Source: Nothopassalora personata
Taxonomy: Eukaryota > Ascomycota > Dothideomycetes > Mycosphaerellales > Mycosphaerellaceae
Assembly (NCBI GenBank): GCA_033816765.1
Contig: CM066289.1
Coordinates: 372,001 to 436,000, forward strand
Direction of reading: 5' to 3'
DNA length: 64,000 nt
Of the stretch, positions 41,401 to 51,539 are shown piece after piece. The notes below the pieces were generated by a model, which had not been told where the DNA came from, ran no database searches, and saw nothing but the letters and a program-made list of their open reading frames with translations. The position numbers and the translations under genes are program-made. Position 1 is the stretch's first letter. Every line of letters begins with the position of its first letter.

Positions 41401-43247
41401 GACCTTGGCAACACATCGCAGTTGACTTTGTGGTTGACCTGCCACCAAGCGAACTCGACGGCATGACTTACACCAATGTTATGACAGTCACCGACAGACT
41501 CACTAAGGAAGTGGAACTGATACCCATCGGCGCGATGACAGCGCAGAACGCGGCGCGACTTTTCTTAAAGCACGTGTTCACCCGGCATGGCCTCCCAGAA
41601 ACCATCACGTCTGATCGCGGAAAGCAGTTCATCGCCACTTTCTGGAAGCGCCTATGCAAGATGCTGCGCATCAGCAGGAAGCTGAGTTCCTCCTACCACC
41701 CTGAAACGGATGGGCAATCAGAACGCACTAACCAAGAGATGGAACAGTACTTACGCACCTTCACGAATGAGGCACAGAGCGACTGGGCCGACTGGCTGTG
41801 CTTAGCGCAGTTCGCTATTAACAACCGAGTGTCGGAGACCACTGGAGTGTCACCGTTCTACGCCAATGTTGGATATAACCCAGAGTTCACCGAGCGTATC
41901 GATTTGCAAGCAGGCAAGGACCGACACATGACAACCCTTCAGCGACTCGACAGCAAGTCAGCCGAAGCCTTCGCCAAACGCATCTGTGAGCTACATCGCA
42001 ATCTTCAAGAGAACATGAGGATGTCACAGGCGCTGCAAGCCGAAGCAGCAAACAGGCACCGAAGCATCCCACCAGACTACAAGGTTGGCGACTGGGTGTA
42101 TCTAAGCACGAAGAACATTCGCACCACTCGACCATCCAAGAAGCTGGACCGCAGATATGCAGGACCGTACCAGATCACGGAGGTGATGCCCGCTAGGCTG
42201 TCATACAAGCTGAACCTGTCGGATGCATTGAGCGGACTCGATAATTGCTTCCACACCTCCCTGTTACAGCGAGCCGACAACCCCGATCTCCCACCGCTCG
42301 AGGGACAGCACCTGGCACCGCCGCCGCCAGTGGCCATCGAACCCGACACAACTGCAGCTGACGCAGTCGCCGATGTCACAGTCACAGCCCCGGCACCAGA
42401 ATATGAGGTGGACAAGATCTTGGACATGTACACGCGGAAGCGCGCAGGCAAAGTGAAGAAGGGAAAGAAGCGCAAGGTGGACACTTGGTACAAGGTGCGA
42501 TGGAGTGGCTATCAGGATATGGAGGCCGGAGAGACTTGGCAACCTGCAGAGGACCTGTTTGTGAGGGCAGCCGCCGCTCTTGCGGACTTTCACCACAGCC
42601 GGCCGGATTTGCCCACGCCTCAGGGCTTCGCAACGCCATCTGACTGGTCTCCAGTCAATGAGGTGCTCGGACTTAACACGATCAGGGTCGACAGAGACAC
42701 CGCCACAAATAAGCCTAGCCGAGCCTTGCCTCTGATAGAATCTGGTCAGCGCATGTTCACTACGCACCGCTACGATGATCAGGTTACAGGAAAGTCCGTC
42801 GTCCCAACTGAGGATCACGGTGCAAGCCGCCGCCCTCAGCTCTATGACAGAACAGACAGTTGTACCGATGTTCTAGCGAACCCTGCAGAGCCTGCATTGA
42901 TACCCAACCTTGGTCAAAAGGATCAGACGCGAGCGTTCGCCGAAGAGGGGCTTAGGCCCTGGGCGTGCCAGCAGTATGAGCAAACAGAGTCTGATGCGCA
43001 AGCAGCAGCAGTAGTGACAGAGATGGAGGACGACCTTGAAGACGATTGGACGTTTGCACGATTATGGAGTTCGACAGGCAAGGGTGATAAGTGGCCGCAC
43101 AAGACGATGGATAGGCGAGTTAATGGACTGAACGCTCAGAGGACTGAGACGAGTTTTGAGAGGGGGGGTACTGTCACGGGCAGCCCGCGACCCTTCACTG
43201 ACGATGCGTCGTCCCGGCGGAACCTCGGACCTTCCGCATCGGGTTAG
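38445..43247 (+). CDS. pol: Pol polyprotein of element A (PR-RT-RH-INT-chromodomain)
   Basis: An open frame of 1,600 codons in the -1 frame relative to gag; the true upstream limit of the frame is about 38,373. Order along the protein: aspartic protease with GLVDSASTSLFL (Asp at ~69; note DSA in place of DSG/DTG). Reverse transcriptase ~370-600 carries LDIVAAFNKLRI, LPFGLCNGPASFQ and YLDD at 488-491. RNase H follows (VETDSSDFVNAGVLSQY, KELLAIIKAFEEW, FTDHKNL). The integrase has an H2C2 finger (GHPGRARTYEL ... CRRC, ~930) and core (AVDFVVDLP, TSDRGKQF, SSSYHPETDGQSERTNQ). The C-terminal chromodomain is at ~1,320-1,385 (EVDKILDMY, WYKVRWSGYQ, ETWQPAEDL). About 200 further residues run into the 3' LTR. 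No catalytic stop or frameshift is seen. It reverse transcribes and integrates the element; the chromodomain would target heterochromatin. Confidence 0.94.
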   Translation: MADSGQPNNQGQKEHEIERHRVQEQDTDTDYGEELKISACALEPQQPDVHPHIVLPVMIQHGKARGLVDSASTSLFLDWKFTRKHRIPLIPLVRNKNLTLGDGKAAARRITHVALVDVDIDGHHEQMLCYITDLEYDIVLGLPWLSTHNPNIFWETGEVALRSDYCFGHCLKNKTSTTVQSLNHRHRQRKEAMKYGPEPFTDDRSFTAGGAEAELNLSSMGLYDDDEEVECIGVTQRAFEMYAHRPGAECFYILSTGKEDEEGDGEIKLSAMAADDLDQFLNKEFNHNPKEKLPPEYHDLVDAFSAKDHEGLPPHRPGIDHEIHIKPDGPQEPPYRKPYGLAPQENEAVKKWVTEQEQQGKVRPAGQKTSQSPAPVLVVRKPGGGLRVCIDYRGLNAITIKNRYPIPLIQETLNRMHGKRYFTKLDIVAAFNKLRIAEGHEWLTAFATRYGVYECLVLPFGLCNGPASFQSYINSVLQEHLDDFVSAYLDDVLIFSDTLEEHIEHVRKVLAKLRDAGLTVDIDKCEFHQQRVKYLGLIITPDGIEMDPEKLECIQSWEAPSNLKDVQAFLGFANFYRRFIEAFSRLAAPLTELTKSNGPSNHKNRRVDWTPACQAAFDALKAAFSKAGMLAHYVPGRQTVVETDSSDFVNAGVLSQYDEEGVLHPVAFYSKKLSPQECNYEIYDKELLAIIKAFEEWRPELACEADDDTIEPVKVFTDHKNLEYFMTTKQLNRRQARWAEFLSQFNFRIVYRPGVQGTKPDSLTRRSQDLPQGVDDPRNQHQHQTLLPPERFLKIDSMRATVEDAAEDVAPVENTPTAPIEEALNPEATEFIPSTQTQTASETEQEAELEYRMTMAYAADADLKSAIRALQKGETPALLQKAKVHPVHCKVEGDLLYVRNQYNDWSLWVPEDQKLRTRIVKMNHDTPAAGHPGRARTYELVAREFYWPGLARSVRRYNANCRRCRTTKSVHTQPPGLLHPLSVPERPWQHIAVDFVVDLPPSELDGMTYTNVMTVTDRLTKEVELIPIGAMTAQNAARLFLKHVFTRHGLPETITSDRGKQFIATFWKRLCKMLRISRKLSSSYHPETDGQSERTNQEMEQYLRTFTNEAQSDWADWLCLAQFAINNRVSETTGVSPFYANVGYNPEFTERIDLQAGKDRHMTTLQRLDSKSAEAFAKRICELHRNLQENMRMSQALQAEAANRHRSIPPDYKVGDWVYLSTKNIRTTRPSKKLDRRYAGPYQITEVMPARLSYKLNLSDALSGLDNCFHTSLLQRADNPDLPPLEGQHLAPPPPVAIEPDTTAADAVADVTVTAPAPEYEVDKILDMYTRKRAGKVKKGKKRKVDTWYKVRWSGYQDMEAGETWQPAEDLFVRAAAALADFHHSRPDLPTPQGFATPSDWSPVNEVLGLNTIRVDRDTATNKPSRALPLIESGQRMFTTHRYDDQVTGKSVVPTEDHGASRRPQLYDRTDSCTDVLANPAEPALIPNLGQKDQTRAFAEEGLRPWACQQYEQTESDAQAAAVVTEMEDDLEDDWTFARLWSSTGKGDKWPHKTMDRRVNGLNAQRTETSFERGGTVTGSPRPFTDDASSRRNLGPSASG

Positions 43248-43355
43248 CGCGGCTTGGCGTTGCTTTATCTATCCGCCGCGCCTCGCGCTCCTCTTTCGTA
43301 GCTTCGTAGAACAACAACTATCTCATTCGGACCCTATGGTACGCGCGCCCTTACA
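43172..43355 (+). repeat. 3' LTR of element A
   Basis: 184 bp, identical by eye to the 5' LTR. It contains the last 25 codons and stop of pol. It is followed by the CTGTT duplication. Confidence 0.95.
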
Positions 43356-43356
43356 C

Positions 43357-43717
43357 TGTTATTGTCTCGTTCTAGGGCTAGTCTTAAAAGAGAGATAAGT
43401 CAAGTCACGTGGCGGTATTCTTTAGAGAGGCTAAAGTAAGCTAAGCGAAGATAAATGATTGGAGTAAGAGTTGTATTCCAATTAGTGAGATAGTAACATA
43501 AGTTGAACGCATTAGAACTATAAGGGTTTCTAGCGTTCCTAAATATAAAGGAGATTTGTAGATCTCGGTAATTAGTCTAATTAGTCTAAGCATAAGCAGT
43601 CTAATTAGTCTAAGTATAAGCAGTCTAATCGCTCTAAGTCTAAGCGCTTAGGTAGGATGAGTCACGTGTTCGTCTTATTATTATAATTCTAGGGTCTATA
43701 GGAATCATTCCGTAACA
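43357..43717. repeat. left LTR of element B
   Basis: 361 bp, TGTTATTGTCTCG...CCGTAACA; its first four bases are also present left of element A because A inserted here. It contains about three related ~20-bp modules of the AGTCTAATTAGTCTAAGCAT type at 43,570-43,650, and a CGCTTAGGTAGGATGAGTCA motif near its end. Confidence 0.93.
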
Positions 43718-43790
43718 CCATCCCCTTCTTAGCCTAGCTTCGTCCCGAAGCTTCTTAAGTCGTTATTATTTCTTATAGTAGTAGTTAACT

Positions 43791-44345
43791 ATGTCTTCTT
43801 CCTCCTATAAACGCCGTTATCGACTTGCTCTAGATACTGAAATTTCTAGTATCGAAATGGCTCTATGCACAAATTGTTAGAAGTCTCAATCCTCGGGCGC
43901 AGTAGTGAGGTGTATCGTAGGTTCTCGGTCTAGGAAGTGTTCGGCCTATATTCGAAAAGGCTATAAGGATTACGACGTATATCTTTCTCGTCCGGAGTAG
44001 GAATGTCTTCGCGATTTGCGCGATAAGCTTAAGCTAGAGCTTAAGAGGATTAAAGAGGAGGAGGTACGGCTAAAGATACGCAAGATCCGTCTTCGGAAAT
44101 AGCTACGGTTAGCTAAGCGTCGTACCGATAATGCCGTCGCTAAGGAGTTAGAGGAGCTCGAGGAAGAAGAGGCGCGCGAGGAGCTAGCGTCCCTTAAGTA
44201 GGCGTCGGGGGTAGAGGTGCCTCCTTCGCTAGTTTCTTTCTCGGATATCCTAGAGATGTCCGTAAATAACTAGGCGGCGCTTTCTAGGGCGGAGCCTTAG
44301 GGCGAGTCCCTAGGGGTAGAGACTCTTTAGGGTACTTATTTATAA
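43791..44345 (+). pseudogene. antisense Cys-motif/coiled-coil ORF of element B
   Basis: Reads in one frame from ATG 43,791 with only TAG/TAA interruptions. The N-terminus is basic (SSSSYKRRYRLALD). Then comes a Cys-rich block (CTNC, then SRKCSAYIRKGYKDYDV, where two Tyr codons TAT are the RIP form of Cys TGT). After that lies a Glu/Lys/Arg/Leu helical coiled coil of ~80 residues (KLKLELKRIKEEEVRLKI). It is transcribed opposite to gag-pol and lies between the pol 3' end and the LTR. Homologous frames occupy the same place in C and D. Function unknown; a nucleic-acid-binding dimeric protein is a reasonable guess. Confidence 0.7.
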
Positions 44346-44369
44346 GTCGTGTCCCTGTTCTTATTAATC

Positions 44370-44443
44370 GGCTAGGTAGCTTAGTAGTAGAGCGTAAGCT
44401 ATCTATACTCTTAAGGTCGTAGGTTCGATTCCTACTCTAGTCG
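44370..44443 (+). other. tRNA-like sequence in element B
   Basis: 74 nt with a 7-bp acceptor helix (GGCTAGG / TCTAGTC, two G-U pairs), D-arm GCTT/GAGC, a perfect T-arm GTAGG-TTCGATT-CCTAC, an A-box TAGCTTAGTAG and a consensus B-box GGTTCGATTCC. The anticodon arm is disrupted: only TAAG/CTTA can pair and the loop is oversized. The segment ACTCTTAAGGTCG recalls tRNA-Lys(CTT). It is not expected to be a working tRNA. Confidence 0.6.
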
Positions 44444-44539
44444 TCCGTTTACTTAAAAGTTACTATGTCTTATAGTATAGTAACTTTAAGCAAGCGCCGT
44501 TTTAATACTCCCGAATCTTCTACTAACAGTTTCGTAGGT

Positions 44540-47500
44540 TTTCTTTTAGTTCCTAGGTATTTTCTAATTCGTCGTATCCCTTCTATTTAATAAGGTATCG
44601 CTAACCCTTTTTATCTAGAATTTTTTCGACTTTAAATTCGTTTTCTGCTTCCGGCTCAAAATGGAAGCTCTCCTAGTAGGGTGTTTCGGCGTCCGCTAGT
44701 TCTAACTTAGAGATATAGAAGACTAGGTGGATTTTTGCGTTAGGTGGTAGTCGTAGTCGATAGTTAACTAGTCCTACGACTTTATCGATTAAAAATGGTC
44801 CGACCTTAACGTAATCTAGTTTCTTAGTCTATCTTCTTGTTCTTAAGTTTTTTATAAGGAGATAGACCTTATCCCCCTCTTTTAGTAGAGGTGCCATTTT
44901 TTCGTGTCCTGCCGTTATTAAGACAGTTTTCGTTATGCATCTTCGATCGCCTTACGTGTTTCTTTATGCACTTCCTTAAGAGTATCCGTCGTCACGATTG
45001 CTCTCTCGGCCTATAGATAGAATCTAGGTGTTCCGAATAGGTTAGGATCTTTACTAAAGTTCGCATAAAATAGCGTCGTTAAAGTTGTCTCTAATTTATA
45101 GTTGTTTAGTGCAATCTGCGCTATTAGTAGTAATGAAACCTAATTGTCTTGTGCGTAGTTAATATAGTGTCGTAGGTATTGTTCTGGCGTTTAATTTATC
45201 CTTTCGGTTTATCCGTCTATTTCCGGATGATATACTATTAATAGCTTATGTTTGATTCCGATCGTTCCTATAAGCGTTTTCTAGTAATTTAATGTAAATA
45301 GCTTATCTCTGTCCGTTATAAACACTTAAGGGAATCCGTAGTATCGGATAAGTCTATCTAGTACGAGGTATCCGAGCTACTCTACATTGTACGTTTCCGA
45401 TGTAGGAATGAAGTGTGCGTATTTCGTGAGTCTATTAACCATAACTAGTATTATGTCGTATAGTTGTTTCGTAACTTAATCTCTTAACGGTAGGAGTTTC
45501 GTAATAAAGTCTATTATGACTTCGTCCTATAGTTTCGTCGGTAGTGTCCTAAACTGTAGGTAACCGTATTTCGCGTGTCTCGTAGCCTTATTTCGTTAGC
45601 AGTGTATGCATTGTTTAATGTAGCGTAACACCTTAAGTCTTATCTATAGAAATGAGAAACTGCGTTATATTAGGTCTATTGTTTTTAAAGTTCTAGGGTG
45701 TCTATAAGTTAGTCCGTCGTAATGTTGTCGTATGCATTCTTCTTCTCGATCCTTAGGTACTTAGTATTTTCCTTACGATATAGGGAACTGTTTGTCCTTG
45801 TCGCCTAGTATCCGTACGATGTTATTGAATTCTCTCGTGTTTACACTAAGACTTCCGTCGGGGTTTGTCTTTAATATCTTGTGTTGCACTAGTTCTTTTC
45901 CTTCTATATAGTCGCTTCTTCGGCTTAGCGCGTCGGCGCGGCTATTCTCTCGTCCTAGAGTATATTTAATTTCGAACTTATACTGTCCTAGTAGCTCCGA
46001 CTAGCGGGCTTGCCTTCGAGTAAGTTCTTTCGTCGTCGTAAAGTACGTAAGATTCTTATAGTTAGAAAGAATCGTTAAGTTCGGTAGGCCCTCGACATAT
46101 ACTCTCTAATGTTATATAGTAGCAACAATGGCTAGAAGCTCTTTATTATAGATGTCGTAGTTCTGTTCCGCTATAGTTATTTTCCGGGAGTAATAGGCTA
46201 CTAGGTGTCTCTACCTATCGTGTGTCTATGTTAAACACGCGCCTATTGCTATATTAGACGCATCGGTCTCGATGTGGACTTCCTTGCTACTATCGAATAG
46301 TCGAAGCGTGGGGGCTAAAGCGCATTGTTCCTTAAGTTTCTTAAGTGCTTTAATCTGTTCTTTTCCCCATTTCTAGGTGACGTCCTTTCTTGTAAGCATC
46401 GTTATTAGTACTACTATCTTTACGTATGTTACGGACACGTCCATTCGCTACGAACAACAAGGGCTCATGCAGGCTGCGAGGCAGCAGGACTGAGGGTGGA
46501 CGACTCAGATCGAGACTGAGGCTGAACGACTCAGATCGAGACTGAGGCTGAGCGACTCTGATCAGTTACGCCAAGACATGGCACTATATAGACGACGCTT
46601 CTTTACGAGTAGATAGGAGCCTCGTGCTCAACTCAAATCAACACTCTTGTGTTAAGTTGCAACCTTGTAGTGAACTCTCGTTCACACTACTTTAGAGACA
46701 TATCGAGGATCGACACTTCCTAGGCCACCCACGTGACGAGGGACAAGGCCCAACCGCAACAACGTAGTCCTTAATGAATTTCCGGTTGTAGTTCGCTAGT
46801 CTAAGGAATGATTGTACGTCCTTAACTGTTTTCGGTTCTAGCTATTCTCTAATTGACTATGTCTTCGTAGGGTCGATCGTTATCCCTATGGTACTAATAA
46901 TAAAGCCTAAGAATTTAACTTCTTTCTTATAGAATTCGCATTTCTCGGGTGCCGTCTTAAATCCTAATTGCGTGAGTCGTTCGAAGACGTCCTAGACTTG
47001 TTTTATGTGTTCCTATAGGGATCCTTTTGTGTAGACTAGTATGTCGTCCATGTAGGCGATAACGTATACGTCGAGTAGGTCTCTAAGTGTTTCGTTAACA
47101 AGGTCCTAGTAGGATGCGGGTACGTTAGTCAATCCTATTAGCATAACTAAGAATTCGTAAAGTCCGTATCTTATTCTAAAGGCGGTTTTCCATTCTTCTC
47201 CTTCTACTATTCGTATAGTATAGAAGGCATCTCGTAGGTCAATCTTCGTATACTAGTCTAATCCGGTTAATCTATCTTATGCTTCTTCGATGTTAGGTAG
47301 CGGGTATCGGTTTTTAATCGTGATCTCGTTTAACTTCCTATAGTCCTATACGAGTCGTAACTTCCCGTTTACTTTTAGAACGAACATGCATAGAGTTTCT
47401 ATACTTAAGGTGGATCTTCTTATCTATCCTTTAGCTAGCTTCTCCTTTAGCTATTCTCGTAGGGTCTATAGCTCTTTCTTAGACATTTAATATAGGGGTC

Positions 47501-50230
47501 CCTATAGAGGCTCTTTCCCTAGCTAAATGTTAATCTTATAATCCCATAGGCGGTACTTAGGTAAGGCGGTTTTGCCTCTTTCCTCTTTAAAGAGTCGCGA
47601 CTACTTACGGTACTCCTTAGGAATACTTAACTCTAAGATGTTAGTATTCTTCGATAGTGCGTTACTTCTATCACTTCTAGTAACTTCGTAACCCGGCGGC
47701 CCTACGCTAGTGTCTATCCCGGTCGAAGGTAGTTCTTCTATCCTTCTAGTCGGCGTAAGCTATATCTCGTTTAGCTGTTTCCTTACCTTATCTACTAGTG
47801 AACGCTACTACTACGTAGGCTAAATGTCGATAACGCAATTGCATTCCCTAAATGTAAGTACTCCTCTTCTCTAGTCGATTACTAGATTGTGCTTTCTTAA
47901 CTAAGGCATACCTAATACTATGTTATAACTAGCTATATTAGTAACATCTAAGGTAATATTCTCGTAGTGCTGTTAGATAGCTAGTAGCAATAGTATCGTC
48001 TCCCATTCTACGCTAGGTAACGATAATCCGTTTACCGCGATTAACTCGTAACCCTATTTCTTCTTTAGGGTAGCTAACCCGTTTCTTCTTATAAAAGACT
48101 CGGAGACAAAGTTCCCCGCTACTCCTAAGTCGATTATAACACTAGTCTTGTGTCCGTTAACGATTACTTATGTCTAGAAAACTGTATTTAATGTCGATGC
48201 GTAAGCCTAAGTATTACATAACTCCCTCCGGTCGCTTATTTATAGGGAGCTAATCCTTTTCCCAAATAGTATATAGTTCGCTATGCTTCGTACCTAGAGG
48301 CTTCGGCTAGAACCTATAGCCCGTTGCCCTGTGTCTACACTTATAATCTGTTACGTTCCTAGATCTTCTACGTTTCTAAGTAGAGTGCGCGTGCGTATTG
48401 CACTATGTTACGTAATTTATTCGATACGAATGTTCCTAACGGTGTAAGATATCCGGTTCCTATTATTCGGCTTCCTATCGGTAGTCGTTCTATAACGGTA
48501 GTTACTAGATTCTCGGTTGTTTCTATAAGTGGGTATCCCTAGGCTATGCCTCGTAGGGTGTCGAGTGTCTTATTAAACTCAATAGAATGTAGCCTCCTTC
48601 GTCTACCTATCTTAGGTAGGAATTCCTCGTGCCTTCTTTATAGGTAGATAATTATGTCGTACAGTTTCTTAGGTGCATCTACCGTAAAGGTAAGTTGTTC
48701 GTTGTCGTCGTTAGTGTCGCTCTCTTCTCCTTCGGAGGAATCTTCTTCGCTTAATTCTTCCGGATCCTGTTCTTCCTCGATAGTATCTAGCCCGGTGGTT
48801 TCTTAACTTTCTTCCTATAGTTCTAGTGACTATGATCCGTTCTATCCTAGGTCCTGATTTTCTTTATCGCTTCTATCTTCGTTAAAGTAGGATTTATCGA
48901 TGTCTACTTCTCGGAGCGTAGCGTCTTACCTATACGTCGCTCCTAGGGTTCCTCGTAGTTGCTAAGGCTAATACCCTACGCCTAACTTCGCGGCGTAGTG
49001 GATTTAACACGAGTCTTAGTAACAGAATCGCTAATAAAGGCTTCTATAACCATTTCGAGACTCGGATTCGATCTCGTAGTCGACTCTTCGTGTCATTATG
49101 TTAAACTGTCGTAGTTAGTTCTTCGTATTAAATGGAATGACTACTATTTGCTACCTATGGTATCCTCCTCGTCCTTCTAAGGGGTCTAGGAGAGGCGTCG
49201 TGCTTCTATTACTAGCTCTCTCCTCTACTCTCCGAGTATAGTCGGTATCTCCTCGAGATCTAACGCTACTCTTAGATTTACTAGTTCGGGGTTACATTAT
49301 ATTAAACTGCTCGCGGCGCACTATATTCTTACCGCGGCAATCCCGTGCTATGTAGCCTTCTTTACTATAGGCATAACATGTGAGTTTTCCTTTTCCTTTA
49401 AAGGGCTTTCCGTAGCCCCTACTCTTATCGATCCTCCGTCCTCGTTAGGTAACGTCCAGTTCTATTAGCTATAGTCTATAGTAGGGCTAGCTTTGTCGTA
49501 AGAATTCTCCCTTCGTAACGTATCCTCCTAAGGGTCTACGGTCCGGAGCATATCCTACTATTCCTCCTACTTTAGAGTCGTATTTCTTCTCCTAGTGTCG
49601 TTCCTAGAGCTAGTTATCGATGTTAATCGACGCCTTCATTAGCTCTTCGAGGTTAGTAATCTATCCCCCGTGTCTTATTAACTCGTCCTTAACGGAGTCC
49701 TTAAGTCTACGTCGGAACATAGTTATTAACGCCGTCTAGTCCTATCTAGTAATTTGTCCGTATTCTTCGAATTTAGCGGTATACTCTAAAGTAGACGTCT
49801 TCTATTTCAGGTGTTAAATGATTCGTATAGCCTATTGGACTTCGTTCGAGGTTCTAAAGATTAATTTCATCTTATCTTTAAAAAGGGTGTAGCTCCTAAA
49901 CATTCTAGTAGGGTCTAATCGTCCTATACCTTTAAGGTATTCCTTAAGGTAAGGTTTAATCCAGTTCTACGCACTTCCGCGAAGGTACGTAATGGCGAAG
50001 ATAGTTCTTTTATCGGCATCGACTAGGTTAAACATAAGGTACATATCTATCTAATTAATCTAGTCGTCGAACTTAGCTCTATCTCTATAGAAGAGGTCTA
50101 GCTTAGTAGCCTTAACGTCGTTCTTCCTTAGAGTAGGCTCGTTATCGTCATTAGACTTATCGTCCTTCGTAGTAGTAGTCTGTTGTAGTAGCGCACGGCG
50201 GATGCTTCCTACTTCGCTAGGGGCGGGTGT
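44540..50230 (-). pseudogene. gag-pol of element B, RIP-inactivated
   Basis: Read on the minus strand, in the order gag to pol. Zinc knuckle near 49,390-49,330 reads CYAYSKEGYIARDC, in which one Cys and the His have become Tyr. Protease near 48,140-48,105 reads IDLGVAGNFVS. RT has YMDD at 47,054-47,043. RNase H and integrase lie at ~46,400-45,000, and a chromodomain start VEKILD near 44,640. Many TAG/TAA stops interrupt the frames, and a solo LTR at 46,427-46,761 splits RT from RNase H. Confidence 0.88.
46422..46766. mobile_element. unmutated solo LTR inside element B
   Basis: 335 bp (46,427-46,761) flanked by ACGTA on both sides. It starts TGTTACGG and ends CCGCAACA. The same location in element C is uninterrupted, confirming the insertion. 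It contains a tandem ~26-bp repeat (GACTCAGATCGAGACTGAGG units near 46,503-46,560) and a TATATA-type box (CACTATATAGA). CA/TG are normal, so it was not subjected to RIP. Confidence 0.92.
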
Positions 50231-50277
50231 TCCCCTACTAGCTGCTTAAGTAGCGCTCATCCTAAGGGCGTTCAAAG

Positions 50278-50638
50278 TGTTATTATCTCGTTCTAGGGCT
50301 AGTCTCAAAAGAGAGATAAGTTAAGTTACGTGGCGGTATTCTTTAGAGAGGCTAAAGTAAGCTAAGCGAAGATGAATGATTAGAGTAAGAGTTGTATTCC
50401 AATTAGTGAGATAGTAATATAAGTTGAACGCATTAGAACCATAAGGGTTTCTAGCGTTCCTAAATACAAAGGAGATTCGTAGATCTCGGTAATCAGTCTA
50501 ATTAGTCTAAGCATGAGCAGTCTAATTAGTCTAAGCATAAGCAGTCTAATCGCTCCAAGTCTAAGCGCTTAGGTAGGATGAGTCACGTGTTCGTCTTGTT
50601 ATTATGATTCTAGGGTCTATAGGAATCATTCCGTAACA
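50278..50638. repeat. right LTR of element B
   Basis: 361 bp, TGTTATTATCTCG...CCGTAACA. It differs from the left copy mainly by C/T and G/A transitions and is followed by TSD TTAGC. Confidence 0.93.
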
Positions 50639-50643
50639 TTAGC

Positions 50644-50802
50644 GTTCCTAAATATAAAGGAGATCCGTAGATCTCGGTAATTAGTCTAATTATTCTAAGC
50701 ATAAGTAGCCTAATCGCCCTAAGTCTAAGCGCTTAGGTAGGATAAGTTACGTACTTGTCTCGTTATTATAATTCTAGGGTCTATAGGAATTATTCCGTAA
50801 CA
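50644..50802. repeat. left LTR of element C, 3' portion
   Basis: 159 bp collinear with the last part of B's LTR (GTTCCTAAATATAAAGGAG ... TTCCGTAACA). Together with 35,874-36,051 it makes a complete ~337-bp LTR. Confidence 0.88.
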
Positions 50803-50875
50803 CTATCCCCTTTTTAGCCTAGCTTCGTCCTAAAGCTTTATAAGCCGTTATTATTTCTTATACTAATAGTTAACT

Positions 50876-51430
50876 ATATCTTCTTCTTCCTATAAACGCT
50901 ATTAACAACTTACTCTAGATACTAAAATCTCTAGTATTAAAATAGCTCTATGTACGAATTGTTAGAAGTCTCGATCCTCGGGCGCGGTAGTAAAGTGTAT
51001 CGTAGGTTCTCGGTCTAGGAAGTGTTCGGCCTATATTCGAAAAGGCTATAAGGATTACGACGTATATCTTTCTCGTCCGGAGTAGGAATGTCTTCGCGAT
51101 TTGCGCGATAAGCTTAAGCTAGAGCTTAAGAGGATTAAAGAGGAGGAGGTACGGCTAAAGATACGTAAGATCCGTCTTCGGAAACAGCTACGCTTAGCTA
51201 AGCGTCGTACTAACGACGCCGTCGCTAAGGAGTCAGAGGAGCTCGAGAAGGAAGAGGCGCGCGAGGAGCTAGCGTCTCTTAAGTAGGCGTCGGGGGTAGA
51301 GGTATCGCCTCCGCTAGTTTCTTTCTCGGATATCCTAGAGATACCCGCAAACGACTAGGCGGCGCTCTCTAGGGCGGAGCCCTAGGGCGAGTCCCTAGGG
51401 GTAGAAACTTATTAGAGTATTTATTTATAA
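50876..51430 (+). pseudogene. antisense Cys-motif/coiled-coil ORF of element C
   Basis: Collinear with the ORF at 43,791 in B. The start ATG has become ATA (50,876-50,878). Residues up to the coiled coil carry TAG/TAA stops, but a 61-codon stretch at 51,101-51,286 is still open (KLKLELKRIKEEEVRLKI ... LRKQLRLAKRRTND). Same position and orientation relative to pol as in B. Confidence 0.65.
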
Positions 51431-51454
51431 GTTATGTCCCTATTTCTATCGATC

Positions 51455-51528
51455 AGCTAGGTAGCTTAGTAGTAGAGCGTAAGCTATCTATACTCTTAAG
51501 GTCGTAGGTTTAATTCCTACCCTAGTCG
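51455..51528 (+). other. tRNA-like sequence in element C
   Basis: The same 74-nt module as in B, at the same place, with a few changes. The 3' acceptor strand is CCTAGTC, which pairs with the 5' strand better than in B. The first G is A and the B-box reads GGTTTAATTCC. Length conservation between copies supports a structured ancestor. Confidence 0.58.
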
Positions 51529-51539
51529 CTCGTCGGCCG

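Larger units (their letters stand above)
36051..43360 (+). mobile_element. element A: intact Ty3/Gypsy chromovirus
   Basis: A 7,300-bp element (36,056-43,355) flanked by the 5-bp duplication CTGTT (36,051-36,055 and 43,356-43,360). The 184-bp LTRs are identical by eye, start TGTCACGG and end CCTTACA. A purine tract (GAGAGGGGGGGTAC) abuts the 3' LTR. gag and pol are fully open. CA and TG occur at normal frequency, in contrast to all flanking DNA, so the copy arrived after the last RIP episode. The chromodomain at the pol C-terminus marks it as a chromovirus. Confidence 0.95.
36047..50643. mobile_element. element B: RIP-mutated Gypsy chromovirus, itself carrying element A
   Basis: Target duplication TTAGC at 36,047-36,051 and 50,639-50,643. 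The left LTR begins at 36,052 (TGTT), is split by element A and resumes at 43,357-43,717. The right LTR is 50,278-50,638. Both LTRs are 361 bp, start TGTTATT and end CCGTAACA. B is inserted in the LTR of C. It has visibly more CA/TG left than C, so it is younger. gag-pol lies on the minus strand; an additional ORF lies on the plus strand next to the left LTR. Confidence 0.9.

Noticed and set aside
43570..43650. Short regularly spaced repeats reminiscent of a CRISPR array
   Set aside because: Spacing about 20 bp without unique spacers, eukaryotic LTR context and present in each LTR copy. They are LTR-internal repeats.
44370..44443. Functional tRNA gene
   Set aside because: The anticodon stem cannot form properly and the copy is within a RIP-mutated transposon. 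Kept only as a tRNA-like module.
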